Positions 55,991 to 64,000 of a DNA stretch of 64,000 nt are shown one piece after another. Each line of letters starts with the position of its first letter. Position 1 is the first letter of the stretch. The stretch comes from an uncultured Flavihumibacter sp. (GTDB lineage: Bacteria > Bacteroidota > Bacteroidia > Chitinophagales > Chitinophagaceae). Below the pieces are notes generated by a model. That model saw only the letters and a program-made list of their open reading frames with translations, ran no database searches and was not told the DNA's origin. The DNA lies in NCBI GenBank assembly GCA_902168105.1, contig CABHOY010000036.1:62001-126000 (forward strand). Direction: 5' to 3'. A program made the position numbers and the translations under genes.

Positions 55991-56692
55991 ATGGAAGAGC
56001 GTAAACCCAAAATATTGCTGGCGGAAGACGATACCAACCTCGGAATGGTATTGAAGAATTATCTCGAACTGAATGACTATGAGGTGGAGTTATGCCGTGA
56101 TGGTATCCTTGCACTGGCCGCATTCAGACGTGAGAAATTTGATATCTGCCTGCTGGACATTATGATGCCCAATATGGATGGTTTTAAGCTGGCAGAAGAG
56201 ATCCGTGACGTAGATCCGGACATTCCCCTGTTCTTCCTGTCGGCTAAAACAATGAAGGAAGATGTGATCCATGGTTATAAACTGGGCGCAGACGACTACA
56301 TCGCCAAGCCGTTCGACAGCGAATTGTTGCTGCTGAAAATAAAGGCTATCCTGAAACGTAACCAGGAGTTGAACAATAAAGAGGAAGAGCAGCATGAATT
56401 CAAGATCGGACGTTATGCATTTAACGCCCGCCTGCGTACGCTTACAAGAGATGGCGATTCCCACACGCTGTCTCCAAAAGAAAATGAGCTGTTACGTATG
56501 CTGTGCGAGCATAAGAACGACTTGCTGCCAAGAGAACTGGCGCTGAAGAAAATATGGGGTAGCGATACTTATTTCAACGGACGTAGCATGGACGTTTACA
56601 TCGCTAAACTCCGTAAATACCTGAAAGAAGATCCGGATATTGAGATCGTCAATATACATGGTAACGGATTCCGCCTGGTAGTAAAGGACTGA
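55991..56692 (+). CDS. OmpR-family response regulator (RprY-like), paralogue of the 52620 gene
   Basis: This 233-residue regulator has Asp13/Asp14, phospho-acceptor Asp56 in DICLLDIMMPNMDG, the Lys of IAKPF and a winged-helix domain (GRSMDVYIAKLRKYL, HGNGFRL). It shares FDICLLD, GADDYI and GRSMDV blocks with the regulator at 52620-53327. No sensor kinase is adjacent. The start at 55991 (MEERKPKILLAEDD) was preferred to a TTG eight codons earlier, which would fall within a few bases of the promoter. RprY-type regulators in Bacteroidota act with RprX kinases. Confidence 0.92.
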   Translation: MEERKPKILLAEDDTNLGMVLKNYLELNDYEVELCRDGILALAAFRREKFDICLLDIMMPNMDGFKLAEEIRDVDPDIPLFFLSAKTMKEDVIHGYKLGADDYIAKPFDSELLLLKIKAILKRNQELNNKEEEQHEFKIGRYAFNARLRTLTRDGDSHTLSPKENELLRMLCEHKNDLLPRELALKKIWGSDTYFNGRSMDVYIAKLRKYLKEDPDIEIVNIHGNGFRLVVKD

Positions 56693-56716
56693 TCTTATTA
56701 AGACGATATATCGGGA

Positions 56717-56761
56717 AGCTCCCGGCGAAGAGGCCTGACCTTTCAGTCTCCGCCCGGAGCT
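56717..56761 (+). terminator. Possible terminator after the second RprY-like gene
   Basis: AGCTCCCGGCG (56717-56727) and CGCCCGGAGCT (56751-56761) pair with one central mismatch across a long loop, followed by TTCTGTTTC. Confidence 0.35.
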
Positions 56762-56792
56762 TTCTGTTTCTGCAAACCATTTCAGAGATGTA

Positions 56793-57497
56793 ATGAAACT
56801 TTTACTCATAGAAGATGAACCTTCAGTAGTATCCTTCATACGCCGCTATCTTACAGAAGCAGGGTATGATGTGAGCGTGGCGCTGGACGGGCAGTCCGGT
56901 TTGCAGATGGCAATGGAGAACAATTTTCAGCTGATCATCCTGGATGTGATGTTGCCGGGCATGAACGGCATAGCAGTTTGTAAGGAATTGCGCAAACAAC
57001 AGGATGCTACGCCCATACTGATGCTCACAGCGCTCGGCTCTACAGAGAATGTGGTGGCAGGATTGGACAGTGGTGCTGACGATTATCTCGTTAAGCCCTT
57101 CAAACAGGCCGAGTTACTGGCACGTATACGATCGCTGCTACGCCGCACTCCCGATACGACCGCTAATACCGCTCCCAGTAATAATACCAACAGCAATGTG
57201 CTGAAAGTAGCCGATCTTGAACTGAACCTGAATACCAAAAGCGCCAGCCGTTACGGTGAAAATATAGTGCTGACAGCCACTGAATACCGGCTACTCGAAT
57301 ACATGATGAGAAATCCACGCCGCGTATTGTCCAGAATGGAGATCCTGGAGAATGTATGGGGTATCGATTTCAATATGAATACCAAAGTAGTAGACGTTTA
57401 TGTCAATTACCTGCGGAAGAAAGTAAACCGTAAGGAGCAGCCTGCCCTGATCCAGACGGTAGTGGGAATGGGATATATGCTCAAAGAAGAAGAATGA
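56793..57497 (+). CDS. OmpR-family response regulator paired with a sensor kinase
   Basis: This 234-residue regulator has Glu7/Asp8, phospho-acceptor Asp51 in IILDVMLPGMNG, the Lys of LVKPFKQAELLARI and a winged-helix domain (TKVVDVYVNYLRKKVN, VVGMGYML). It resembles CusR/CopR/QseB-type regulators. A Thr/Asn-rich linker (about residues 123-135) joins the domains. It overlaps the following kinase gene by four bases (57494-57497), so the two are made together. CTTAC direct repeats downstream of the kinase may be its binding sites. Confidence 0.93.
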   Translation: MKLLLIEDEPSVVSFIRRYLTEAGYDVSVALDGQSGLQMAMENNFQLIILDVMLPGMNGIAVCKELRKQQDATPILMLTALGSTENVVAGLDSGADDYLVKPFKQAELLARIRSLLRRTPDTTANTAPSNNTNSNVLKVADLELNLNTKSASRYGENIVLTATEYRLLEYMMRNPRRVLSRMEILENVWGIDFNMNTKVVDVYVNYLRKKVNRKEQPALIQTVVGMGYMLKEEE

Positions 57498-58867
57498 CCA
57501 TACGTAATAAGATATTAGGTTTATTCATTGCGCTTACAGTCTCCATTATCCTCATGATGGCGGCTTTCGCCTATTTTCTTATTAACCGCCAGTCTTTCGA
57601 TGACTTCTACAAACGCCTTGAGATCAGGGCATATATAGCTGCCAGGGCCAGACTAACAACTGACAAGGATAACAGTGCCGCATATGCTGAGATCAGAAAT
57701 GAGCACTTGGAACGCTTGCCACACGAGAGAGAATATTTTATAAGACTGGATACCACCGGCGTCGCCCCTCTTGATGCCGGGCTTAAGCCATTACAAAAGA
57801 ATTTCTTTAACAGAGTAAAAGCAGAAGGAAAGGCTACTTATCGCTACCGGGATATCTTCTACGAAGGTGTCTTATTTGAGAATGAAGCAGGTAAATATAT
57901 TGTGATCGTCTCCGCCAGTAATGTGTATGGTCAGCAGTTTATGACAGAGCTGCGAAGAACGCTCATGATATGTATGGCCATCGCTGCTGTAGTGGTAGTG
58001 ACGGCAGGGCTTTTCTTCTCCCGCTACATCCTGCGGCCGGTTAGAAAGATCACCTCCCGCGTTAAAGATATCAGGGCACACAACCTCCATTTACGCCTCG
58101 ATACCGCCGACAGCTCAGATGAAATGAGTGAGCTGGCCCTTACTTTCAATAACATGCTGGACCGTCTCGAAACAGCTTTTGAAACACAGAATAACTTCGT
58201 AAGTAACGCCTCCCATGAATTGGGTACACCGCTGACAGCAATTATCGGAGAGGCTGAACTGGCACTGAATAAACAACGCCCTGAAGAACAATACCGGCAG
58301 TCGCTGTCTGTGATATTAAAAGAGGCAGAGAGGCTGGAGCATATTACGAAAAGCCTGTTGAGCCTCGCCCAGACCGGCTTCGATGGTAAAAAGCAACACC
58401 TTGATAAAATACGTACGGATGAACTGATCTTCACCGTAAAGGAAACCATAGACCGTATTAACCCGGAAAATAAAGTAGCAATTGACTATACGATGCTGCC
58501 CGAAGAAGAAGATAAGCTCGTCATATTAGGCAATGCGCAACTATTACAACTGGCATTAAGCAATATCGTACAGAATGCCTGTAAATACTCTGATAACCGA
58601 CCTGCATCTATTGCACTGGCGGCTACAGACAAAAACAATCTCATTATTATTAAAGATAATGGTATAGGCATCCCCGCCCAGGATATGCCGTTTATTTACG
58701 ACCCTTTTTACCGTGCTTCTAATACTGGCGGATATAAAGGATATGGTATCGGTCTGCCACTGGCCCGCAATATCATCCGCTTACACGGAGGCAATATCAT
58801 CGTAAATAGCTGGGAGAACCAGGGGACAGAGATAAGGATCTCTCTGCCCACATATTCACGTTCATAA
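57494..58867 (+). CDS. HAMP-domain sensor histidine kinase
   Basis: This 457-residue kinase has a membrane helix (about residues 8-30), a periplasmic sensory region of about 120 residues, a second helix (about 156-176) and a HAMP linker. The dimerisation domain has His241 in SNASHELGTPLTAI, and the ATPase domain has NIVQNACKYS, IKDNGIGI and GYGIGLPLARNII. The usual HELRTPL is HELGTPL, a glycine at the Arg position. It overlaps the regulator upstream by ATGA and forms a classic two-gene system. The stimulus is unknown; CusS-type metal or envelope stress sensing is possible by regulator type. Confidence 0.92.
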   Translation: MTIRNKILGLFIALTVSIILMMAAFAYFLINRQSFDDFYKRLEIRAYIAARARLTTDKDNSAAYAEIRNEHLERLPHEREYFIRLDTTGVAPLDAGLKPLQKNFFNRVKAEGKATYRYRDIFYEGVLFENEAGKYIVIVSASNVYGQQFMTELRRTLMICMAIAAVVVVTAGLFFSRYILRPVRKITSRVKDIRAHNLHLRLDTADSSDEMSELALTFNNMLDRLETAFETQNNFVSNASHELGTPLTAIIGEAELALNKQRPEEQYRQSLSVILKEAERLEHITKSLLSLAQTGFDGKKQHLDKIRTDELIFTVKETIDRINPENKVAIDYTMLPEEEDKLVILGNAQLLQLALSNIVQNACKYSDNRPASIALAATDKNNLIIIKDNGIGIPAQDMPFIYDPFYRASNTGGYKGYGIGLPLARNIIRLHGGNIIVNSWENQGTEIRISLPTYSRS

Positions 58868-58886
58868 TAATATTATCTTCTTGCCG

Positions 58887-58980
58887 TTTTCTTACCGCTT
58901 TTTGACCTCTCTCTTACCTTAACAGCGTTTTCTTACAGCATTTTAACCCTTTTTTTAAGTTGCTTTTATCTTAAACTTAC
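58887..58980 (+). promoter_or_regulatory. CTTAC repeats upstream of the Usp-like gene, candidate response-regulator sites
   Basis: CTTAC begins at 58891, 58913, 58932 and 58976, that is 22, 19 and 44 bases apart (close to whole helical turns). The first and third copies share TTTTCTTAC. The strand is T-rich and the repeats precede the -7 element at 59002. The CusR-like regulator encoded just upstream is the nearest candidate. Confidence 0.4.
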
Positions 58981-59001
58981 CTGTTGCTAATCTCGTGCTG
59001 G

Positions 59002-59009
59002 TAGCTTTG
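59002..59009 (+). promoter_or_regulatory. Promoter -7 element of the Usp-like gene
   Basis: TAGCTTTG matches TAnnTTTG, 17 bases before the ATG at 59027. Confidence 0.55.
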
Positions 59010-59026
59010 TATCAAAAGAATTACCC

Positions 59027-59506
59027 ATGAAGCATGTATTGATTCCTACAGATTTTTCTATCCGGTCTCTTCGTGTAGTGCACGGTGTGGTTGAGCGCTT
59101 TGGTGGTGAACCACTCAATATAGTTCTGATGCACGCCATAGATATGCCCGGATCTATAATGGACCTGATGATGATTTCCAGAAGGTCATCCCATTATGAT
59201 CTTATTACGGACGACTATAAAGATGCCTGCGAGATCATAAAAAATAAATATGCATCTGTCATCCATTCATTAAAGACCGAATTTCTGATAGGTAATGGTA
59301 AAGGTTTGTTCCGCAACTTCCTCTTATATCATAACATCGATATAATAGCATGCGCTGCGAAAGAAGACTTCCGTAAGGCAGGCGCGAACAGTTACAATCC
59401 TGCAGAGCTGATAAGAAAAAGCAAATATCCTGTGCACCAGATACCACTGGCGCCAAGAAAAGAGAAATACCTGGTATCTGCTATGTCAGAGTTATTTGAA
59501 GCATAA
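59027..59506 (+). CDS. Universal stress protein-like protein
   Basis: This 159-residue protein starts KHVLIPTDFSIRSLRVV, the UspA first strand and loop. It has an LLYHNIDIIACAAKE strand near residue 105 that matches the second half of the fold. The ATP-binding GxxGxxxxG(S/T) loop is not clearly present, so it may not bind ATP. It lies directly after the two-component operon and 21 bases before the bestrophin gene, probably in one transcript with the latter, which suggests control by the adjacent sensor system. Confidence 0.75.
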   Translation: MKHVLIPTDFSIRSLRVVHGVVERFGGEPLNIVLMHAIDMPGSIMDLMMISRRSSHYDLITDDYKDACEIIKNKYASVIHSLKTEFLIGNGKGLFRNFLLYHNIDIIACAAKEDFRKAGANSYNPAELIRKSKYPVHQIPLAPRKEKYLVSAMSELFEA

Positions 59507-59527
59507 AAATCAAAAAACCGTTACAAG

Positions 59528-60436
59528 ATGTTATTGAAGAAAAATATCCCGTTAAAGTATGTTTTCGGGAAAATAAAATACGAGATCCTGTTAGTAGCGG
59601 TATATACTCTGGTGATAGTTTTACTGCATGACAAGTTCAATCTCAAAGACATGTCTATCCCCTTGTCAGTACCGATGATCATGGGGACCGTTATCTCACT
59701 GTTGCTGGCGTTCCGCTCTAATCAGGCGTACGACCGTTGGTGGGAAGCGAGAACAATATGGGGAGCTATCGTAAATGATTCCCGTACATTTTCTAGACAG
59801 GTGCTTTCATTCATAGATAATTCTTATGCAGAAGATATCAGCCATTTCAGAGAACGTATGGTACGTAGGCAGGTAGCCTGGTGTTATGCGCTGAGCCAGT
59901 CCCTGCGCGGACTGGATGGCAGGGATGGCCTTGACAGGCATATTCCGAAAAGAGAAGTATCTCATGTATGCAGGTATAACAATATACCTATGGGATTACT
60001 TGAATTGCATGCACGTGACCTGAACTATGCGCTGAAGCAGGGCTGGATCAATGAATACCAGCAGATACAGCTGGACCAAACCTTAAGCCGTTTGTGTGAC
60101 GCGATGGGTAAATGTGAGCGTATCAAGAATACGGTCTTCCCGGCTACTTATAGTCTTTACATCCATTTTGCCATGAACTTCTTCATTCTGCTGTTACCAT
60201 TTGCGCTGATAGAGTATTTCGGATTTATAGAAGTGCCTATGGTAGTAGCAATTGCTGCTTCTTTCTTACTGATAGAAAAGATGGCTATACATCTGCAGGA
60301 CCCATTCGATAATAAGCCCACGGATACGCCAATGACGACGATATCCAGGAATATTGAACGTGATCTGAAGCAGATGCTGAACGATCACCAGGTACCTGAA
60401 ACAATCAGCGCGGAACATTCATTCTTTGTAATGTAA
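59528..60436 (+). CDS. Bestrophin family ion channel
   Basis: This 302-residue membrane protein matches the bacterial bestrophin (UPF0187) family. It has four helical segments, with pore-lining SIPLSVPMIMGTVISLLLAFRS in the first half, NQAYDRWWEARTIWG as the family signature, and IKNTVFPATYSLYIHFAMNFF as the third region. A conserved DPFDNKPTDTPM follows near residue 257. Bacterial bestrophins form pentameric anion or cation channels. It follows the Usp-like gene by 21 bases, so they are likely one operon downstream of a two-component system. Confidence 0.9.
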   Translation: MLLKKNIPLKYVFGKIKYEILLVAVYTLVIVLLHDKFNLKDMSIPLSVPMIMGTVISLLLAFRSNQAYDRWWEARTIWGAIVNDSRTFSRQVLSFIDNSYAEDISHFRERMVRRQVAWCYALSQSLRGLDGRDGLDRHIPKREVSHVCRYNNIPMGLLELHARDLNYALKQGWINEYQQIQLDQTLSRLCDAMGKCERIKNTVFPATYSLYIHFAMNFFILLLPFALIEYFGFIEVPMVVAIAASFLLIEKMAIHLQDPFDNKPTDTPMTTISRNIERDLKQMLNDHQVPETISAEHSFFVM

Positions 60437-60593
60437 TAAACTGTTTAAAGCCTACACTTTACTTTACTCTGTTGGAGGAGGGATAACGTTCCGGTGCACA
60501 CGAATAAGAGCTCAATCAAGGATTCAGAAGGAATACTATTGCGCCGGGCGTCATTCCGACATGGATATAGAGTGTTATATGGAGGAAACAAGT
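60437..60593. other. Intergenic stretch without a gene
   Basis: No supported reading frame is seen between the bestrophin stop and its terminator. A 21-codon frame from 60561 reads through the terminator hairpin and looks like chance. Confidence 0.4.
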
Positions 60594-60624
60594 AAGGGAG
60601 CTTTCGCTCCCTTTTATTTTTTTT
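60594..60624 (+). terminator. Terminator of the Usp-bestrophin operon
   Basis: AAGGGAGC (60594-60601) pairs with GCTCCCTT (60606-60613), then T-rich sequence follows to 60624. The ruvB stop lies only a few bases away on the other strand. Confidence 0.8.
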
Positions 60625-60631
60625 AGTACGA

Positions 60632-61660
60632 TCAGAATAACATGCCAGGGCCTGTGCCTCCTCTGGGTGCTTTGCCCAGATGCATATAGGCTTTCTCCGT
60701 AACTTCCCTGCCCCGTGGTGTCCGTTTTATAAATCCTTCCTGTATCAGGAACGGCTCATATACTTCTTCCAGGGTGCCTGCTTCTTCCCCTACAGCTGTT
60801 GCAATAGTAGTAATACCTACCGGCCCGCCTTTAAAGTTCTCAATGATCACCTGCAGAATGCGGTTATCCATCTCATCCAGTCCGTATTCATCCACGTTCA
60901 GCGCTTTCAGACTGAATTGAGCTATTTCCAGGTCGATGGTACCGTTACCTACCACCTGCGCAAAATCGCGCACACGTCTAAGCAGTCCATTGGCAATACG
61001 TGGAGTGCCCCTGGAGCGACGGGCAATTTCCATTGCAGCATCTGAAGTGATCTTTGTTTGCAATAACCCGGCTGCACGCCAGATGATCTTTTGCAAGGTA
61101 GTAGCATTGTAATATTCCAGCCTGGATTTTATACCGAAGCGGGATAACAATGGCGCGGTTAACAGCCCTGAACGGGTCGTTGCGCCTATCAGTGTAAAAG
61201 GATGTAATGTGATCTGTATAGAGCGTGCACTGGGGCCGGTATCGATCATAATATCAATACGGTAATCCTCCATGGCAGAATACAGGTATTCCTCAACCAC
61301 GGTACTAAGCCGGTGGATCTCATCAATGAAGAGTACATCTTTGTCTTCAAGATTGGTGAGCAGGCCTGCGAGGTCGCCCGGTTTTTCTATAACCGGTCCC
61401 GAAGTTTCCCTGATATTTACGCCCATTTCATTTGCCACTATACGGGAGAGGGTCGTCTTTCCTAATCCCGGAGGACCGTGAAACAGGATGTGATCCAATG
61501 CTTCACCTCTTAATTTGGCGGCCTTGATAAATATTTTCAGGTTCTCGATGATCTGGTCCTGCCCGGAGAAATCTACGATCTCCCGGGGCCGGATGCTATT
61601 CTCAAACTCCTTTTCTGCCGCGCTCGGGCGGTTTTCTTCTGGTCTTAGCGGATTAGACAT
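60632..61660 (-). CDS. ruvB: Holliday junction branch migration helicase RuvB
   Basis: RuvB is the hexameric AAA+ motor that, with RuvA, drives branch migration of Holliday junctions resolved by RuvC. The 342-residue protein has Walker A GPPGLGKT (Lys68), Walker [12 protein letters not shown] (Asp113, Glu114), the [10 protein letters not shown] sensor region and a C-terminal winged helix ([20 protein letters not shown]). ruvA is not adjacent. It is divergent from an M28 peptidase gene, with a TATTTTTG -7 element about 17 bases upstream of its start. Confidence 0.97.
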   Translation of the reverse strand: MSNPLRPEENRPSAAEKEFENSIRPREIVDFSGQDQIIENLKIFIKAAKLRGEALDHILFHGPPGLGKTTLSRIVANEMGVNIRETSGPVIEKPGDLAGLLTNLEDKDVLFIDEIHRLSTVVEEYLYSAMEDYRIDIMIDTGPSARSIQITLHPFTLIGATTRSGLLTAPLLSRFGIKSRLEYYNATTLQKIIWRAAGLLQTKITSDAAMEIARRSRGTPRIANGLLRRVRDFAQVVGNGTIDLEIAQFSLKALNVDEYGLDEMDNRILQVIIENFKGGPVGITTIATAVGEEAGTLEEVYEPFLIQEGFIKRTPRGREVTEKAYMHLGKAPRGGTGPGMLF

Positions 61661-61677
61661 ATCGGGGTGAAAGTTAC

Positions 61678-61685
61678 CAAAAATA
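61678..61685 (-). promoter_or_regulatory. Promoter -7 element of ruvB
   Basis: The minus strand reads TATTTTTG here, 17 bases upstream of the ruvB ATG. Confidence 0.6.
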
Positions 61686-61771
61686 TGGCTGTTCCAATGT
61701 GCCGGTAATACATTGTGTGGTATATTTATACATTGCCAATAAACAACAACAACCTGAAAGGTTATACCAAT

Positions 61772-63070
61772 ATGAGAAAGTACTATACATTACTACCTGC
61801 CCTATGCCTCTTCTCCCTCATGGCCCAGGGACAAAAGATCAAAAAATCAGAAGTTAAACGCATTTTATCTACTCTGGCGGCCGATGATATGGAAGGCCGT
61901 GGCACTTTTAAGCCAGGCGCCGAAAAGGCCGCTGTATTTCTTGAGAAGGAGTTTGCAGCAGCAGGTTTACAACCGCTGAACGGAGATCATGATTTCAGAC
62001 AGTCCTTCTTTCAATATGATACCAAACCCCTGCGCCTGGACCTGGTCCTGAATGGACAGCCGGCCTCCGGCGACAGGTTGTTTGTTTCCGGCGTTGAAAG
62101 CAATATCAGCTGGACACAGGAAACAAAAGTGGAGGTAGCACAGATCGGTGCTGCCGACAATTTTGACAGTAAGGTAAAAGAATTAAAACGTGCTCCACAT
62201 AATACGCTCGTGTGGGTGGACAGTGCTCAGACCGAAAAATTCACACAGTACGCCAAAGGATTACTACAACGGGGCAGCGATAAACAGGATAGTATATCTA
62301 CCGTGGTATTTATCTTAAAACAAGGTGCGGACGCTGTTCCTGACTGGTCAGTTCGGGTCAGCCAGGAGGTTGCCCGCCAGCCGCTTTGTAATATAGCTGG
62401 TATGATCGCCGGTAGCGAAAAACCAGACGAATATGTAATATTCTCGGGCCATTATGACCATATCGGTATACTTGCGCCGGTGGAGCAGGATAGCATCGCG
62501 AACGGCGCTGATGACGATGCCAGCGGTGTAACGGCTGTGCTGATGCTGGCTAAATACTTCAAAGAACATCCGCCGGTGCGCAGCATTCTGTTTGTGGCTT
62601 TCACAGGAGAGGAGATGGGCGGTTACGGTTCCCGCTATTTTTCACGCCAATTAGACCCTGAAAAGATCGTGGCGATGTTCAACATAGAAATGATCGGTAA
62701 AGAGTCTAAATTCGGCAAAAACAGCGCTTTTATCACGGGTTACGAGCGCTCTGACTTCGGTCAGATATTAGGCCGTAATCTGGCTGCTTCCAAATTCCGT
62801 TTCCATCCCGATCCTTACCCGGAACAACAACTCTTTTACCGTTCTGACAATGCTACGCTGGCAAGACTGGGCGTACCTGCACATACGATCTCCACTACAC
62901 AGATCGATAAAGACACTCTGTACCACACTGTGAATGATGAAATGGAAAGCATGGACCTGGACAATATCACGAGCATTATACAGGCAATTGCGACCAGTGC
63001 TACCTCTATTGTAGATGGCAAGGATACTCCTTCCCGGATAGACAAAGCAGCTGTTAGCAGTCGCAGATAG
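61772..63070 (+). CDS. M28 family zinc metallopeptidase, exported
   Basis: This 432-residue aminopeptidase-type protein has a signal sequence ([21 protein letters not shown]) and a PA-like insertion (about residues 80-200). An M28 domain follows, with zinc ligands His227 in SGHYDH and Asp247-249 in NGADDDASG, the catalytic Glu280/Glu281 in [10 protein letters not shown], Glu of [10 protein letters not shown] and His of LYHTVND. The [19 protein letters not shown] opening is typical. It probably digests peptides in the periplasm. Translation from 61772 gives a clean signal. It ends two bases from the convergent M23 gene. Confidence 0.93.
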   Translation: MRKYYTLLPALCLFSLMAQGQKIKKSEVKRILSTLAADDMEGRGTFKPGAEKAAVFLEKEFAAAGLQPLNGDHDFRQSFFQYDTKPLRLDLVLNGQPASGDRLFVSGVESNISWTQETKVEVAQIGAADNFDSKVKELKRAPHNTLVWVDSAQTEKFTQYAKGLLQRGSDKQDSISTVVFILKQGADAVPDWSVRVSQEVARQPLCNIAGMIAGSEKPDEYVIFSGHYDHIGILAPVEQDSIANGADDDASGVTAVLMLAKYFKEHPPVRSILFVAFTGEEMGGYGSRYFSRQLDPEKIVAMFNIEMIGKESKFGKNSAFITGYERSDFGQILGRNLAASKFRFHPDPYPEQQLFYRSDNATLARLGVPAHTISTTQIDKDTLYHTVNDEMESMDLDNITSIIQAIATSATSIVDGKDTPSRIDKAAVSSRR

Positions 63071-63072
63071 TT

Positions 63073-63747
63073 TTAAGGCACCATCTGGAGGATGATATCC
63101 GGATCAGGGCAGTTGGCGAGGTATTTTTCTCTTTCACTATAGCGGCATACCCCCGGGTAATCGCCATGGTTGCCTTCCATGTCAGTAATGATCTGGAAAT
63201 GAAGGTGAGGGGGCCAGTGGCCGTTCTCAGGAATATCCCCGAAATGTGCAATGATCTGACCGGCAGCTATCCGCATATTTTCATGCAGGCCTTCCAGGTC
63301 GCGCAGGGAAAGATGGCCATAGAGGGTATGGAAAACTTGTCCCTCCAGCTGGTGACGAAGGATGATAGTAGCGCCATAGTCGCCGTGAATATCATTGAAG
63401 CGGAAACTATGGACGGTGCCGTCCATAGGGGCAAATACCGGTGTGCCGGGAGCTCCCCAGATGTCGATCCCGAGGTGCAGACGACGAGGTTCATCAGCTG
63501 TAGAAAAGTGGTTGCTGCGGGAGTAGATGGTGCGGTGTTCTGCATAACCACCTATTCCGAACAGGCATTCATGCTGCGCCAGTTGCTGGTTTACATAATC
63601 GGTGAACTTTTGGGTATCATCAAGTATGTCAGCAGTAAGGGTTGTATTCCTGTCAGTGAAGTCCATGGGCAATAACCTGTCATTTTCAGGATCAAATAAT
63701 ACTACGGGCGGAAAGGGCTGATAACGCGCCAGGATCTTTTCTAACAT
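63073..63747 (-). CDS. M23 family (LytM-type) peptidase
   Basis: This 224-residue protein has a C-terminal M23 domain with zinc ligands His91 and Asp95 in HLGIDIWG, His145 in LYGHLS, and His183 of the PHLHFQI motif. These enzymes cut peptidoglycan cross-links, or act as regulators when degenerate; all ligands are intact here. No signal peptide is seen at this start (MLEKILARYQPFPPVVLFDP), which is odd for a peptidoglycan hydrolase and leaves its location open. It converges with the M28 peptidase gene, with two bases between the stop codons. Confidence 0.87.
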   Translation of the reverse strand: MLEKILARYQPFPPVVLFDPENDRLLPMDFTDRNTTLTADILDDTQKFTDYVNQQLAQHECLFGIGGYAEHRTIYSRSNHFSTADEPRRLHLGIDIWGAPGTPVFAPMDGTVHSFRFNDIHGDYGATIILRHQLEGQVFHTLYGHLSLRDLEGLHENMRIAAGQIIAHFGDIPENGHWPPHLHFQIITDMEGNHGDYPGVCRYSEREKYLANCPDPDIILQMVP

Positions 63748-64000
63748 GCTGATGGGTTGAGAGCGGCAAAATACAAAAAGTGCGCTTTATGTGAGAAGTC
63801 AACATGGAACTGGTATAGCTAATTCCTTAAAATGGGTTACAGTTTCTTTGAGGTGTATACTATTCCAGGATTAAACCAGGACTATACAAGGCTTATACAA
63901 GGCTTAACTTACGTTCATCCTACGTCTTTGAACGTAAGATGAACGTAAGTTAAGCCTTGTATAAGCCTTGTATAGTCCTGATTTAATACAGATCAAATGG
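63748..64000. other. Intergenic region at the window edge
   Basis: No reading frame is supported here. It contains the M23 promoter region near 63760 (minus-strand TATTTTGC-like site) and the large inverted repeat described separately. Confidence 0.4.
63870..63987. repeat. 118-base inverted repeat with perfect 43-bp arms
   Basis: Positions 63877-63919 and 63938-63980 are exact reverse complements over 43 bases, with an 18-base loop at 63920-63937. Six further bases pair outside after a single mismatch. Each arm contains TATACAAGGCT twice in tandem, and the loop repeats the GAACGTAAG of the right arm, allowing alternative foldings. It is not a simple terminator: it is longer, has no T-run, and lies upstream of the M23 gene. 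Confidence 0.85.

Noticed and set aside
60561..60626. Short 21-codon reading frame before the bestrophin terminator
   Set aside because: It reads through the hairpin and T-run, and has no start signal or conserved sequence.

Overview
The window reads as a chromosomal segment of a Bacteroidota bacterium, most likely a Chitinophaga-like member of the Chitinophagaceae. The reasons are: many starts preceded by the Bacteroidota -7 promoter element TAnnTTTG and few recognisable Shine-Dalgarno sites; DUF4293, DUF3108 and carboxypeptidase-regulatory/TonB receptor families; an atpB with an N-terminal signal peptide; FtsX-type permeases; and an SGNH-SGNH-MBOAT cluster. Base composition looks moderate (mid 40s % GC by eye). 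No rRNA, tRNA, CRISPR array or intact insertion sequence was recognised.

Layout. 1-1.5 kb: the frameshifted 3' part of a DUF3800 gene and an ECF sigma factor. 1.8-11.3 kb: uvrA, a DUF4293 membrane protein, the malic enzyme/phosphotransacetylase fusion maeB, a kinase-fold-like protein of unknown function, an MlaE/MlaF lipid-transport pair and sucD. 11.4-17.6 kb: a giant alpha-2-macroglobulin with an intact CxEQ thioester motif. 17.7-19.7 kb: a two-gene ATPase + HNH nuclease cassette with the organisation of a Septu (PtuA-PtuB) anti-phage system. 19.9-26.6 kb: an esterase and FtsX permease pair, an FAD oxidoreductase and aspS. 26.8-31.6 kb: a glucosaminidase and a translationally coupled SGNH-SGNH-MBOAT acyl-transfer operon. 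31.6-34.8 kb: an OprP-like porin convergent with a PhoR/PhoB-type two-component pair. 35-39.9 kb: DUF1003 protein, an exported protein with a caspase-like C-terminus and an ABC exporter. 40.1-44.5 kb: atpBEFHA, without atpG. 44.7-48.6 kb: TonB receptor, its secreted partner and an LCM-type methyltransferase. 48.6-52.6 kb: pdxA, rsmA, a 2-hydroxyacid dehydrogenase, greA and a HIT protein. 52.6-60.4 kb: two paralogous OmpR-family regulators, ruvC, a UPF0104 flippase-like protein, a DUF3108 protein, a complete response regulator/kinase operon, a Usp-like protein and a bestrophin channel. 60.6-63.7 kb: ruvB, an M28 peptidase and an M23 peptidase. The last 250 bases hold a 118-base inverted repeat.

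How it fits together. Much of the window is housekeeping: DNA repair (uvrA, ruvB, ruvC), central carbon and energy metabolism (maeB, sucD, ATP synthase), translation and RNA (aspS, rsmA, greA) and vitamin B6 (pdxA). Between these sit envelope functions (MlaEF, glucosaminidase, acyl transfer, porin, A2M, TonB receptor, M23) and signalling genes. Transcription units are short and often end in very long perfect hairpins, some of which reach the stop codons of both convergent neighbours. Several genes begin so close to their -7 element that their mRNAs are probably leaderless. The clearest accessory element is the Septu-like pair. The least explained items are the kinase-like protein beside MlaEF, the caspase-like exported protein and the large terminal inverted repeat.
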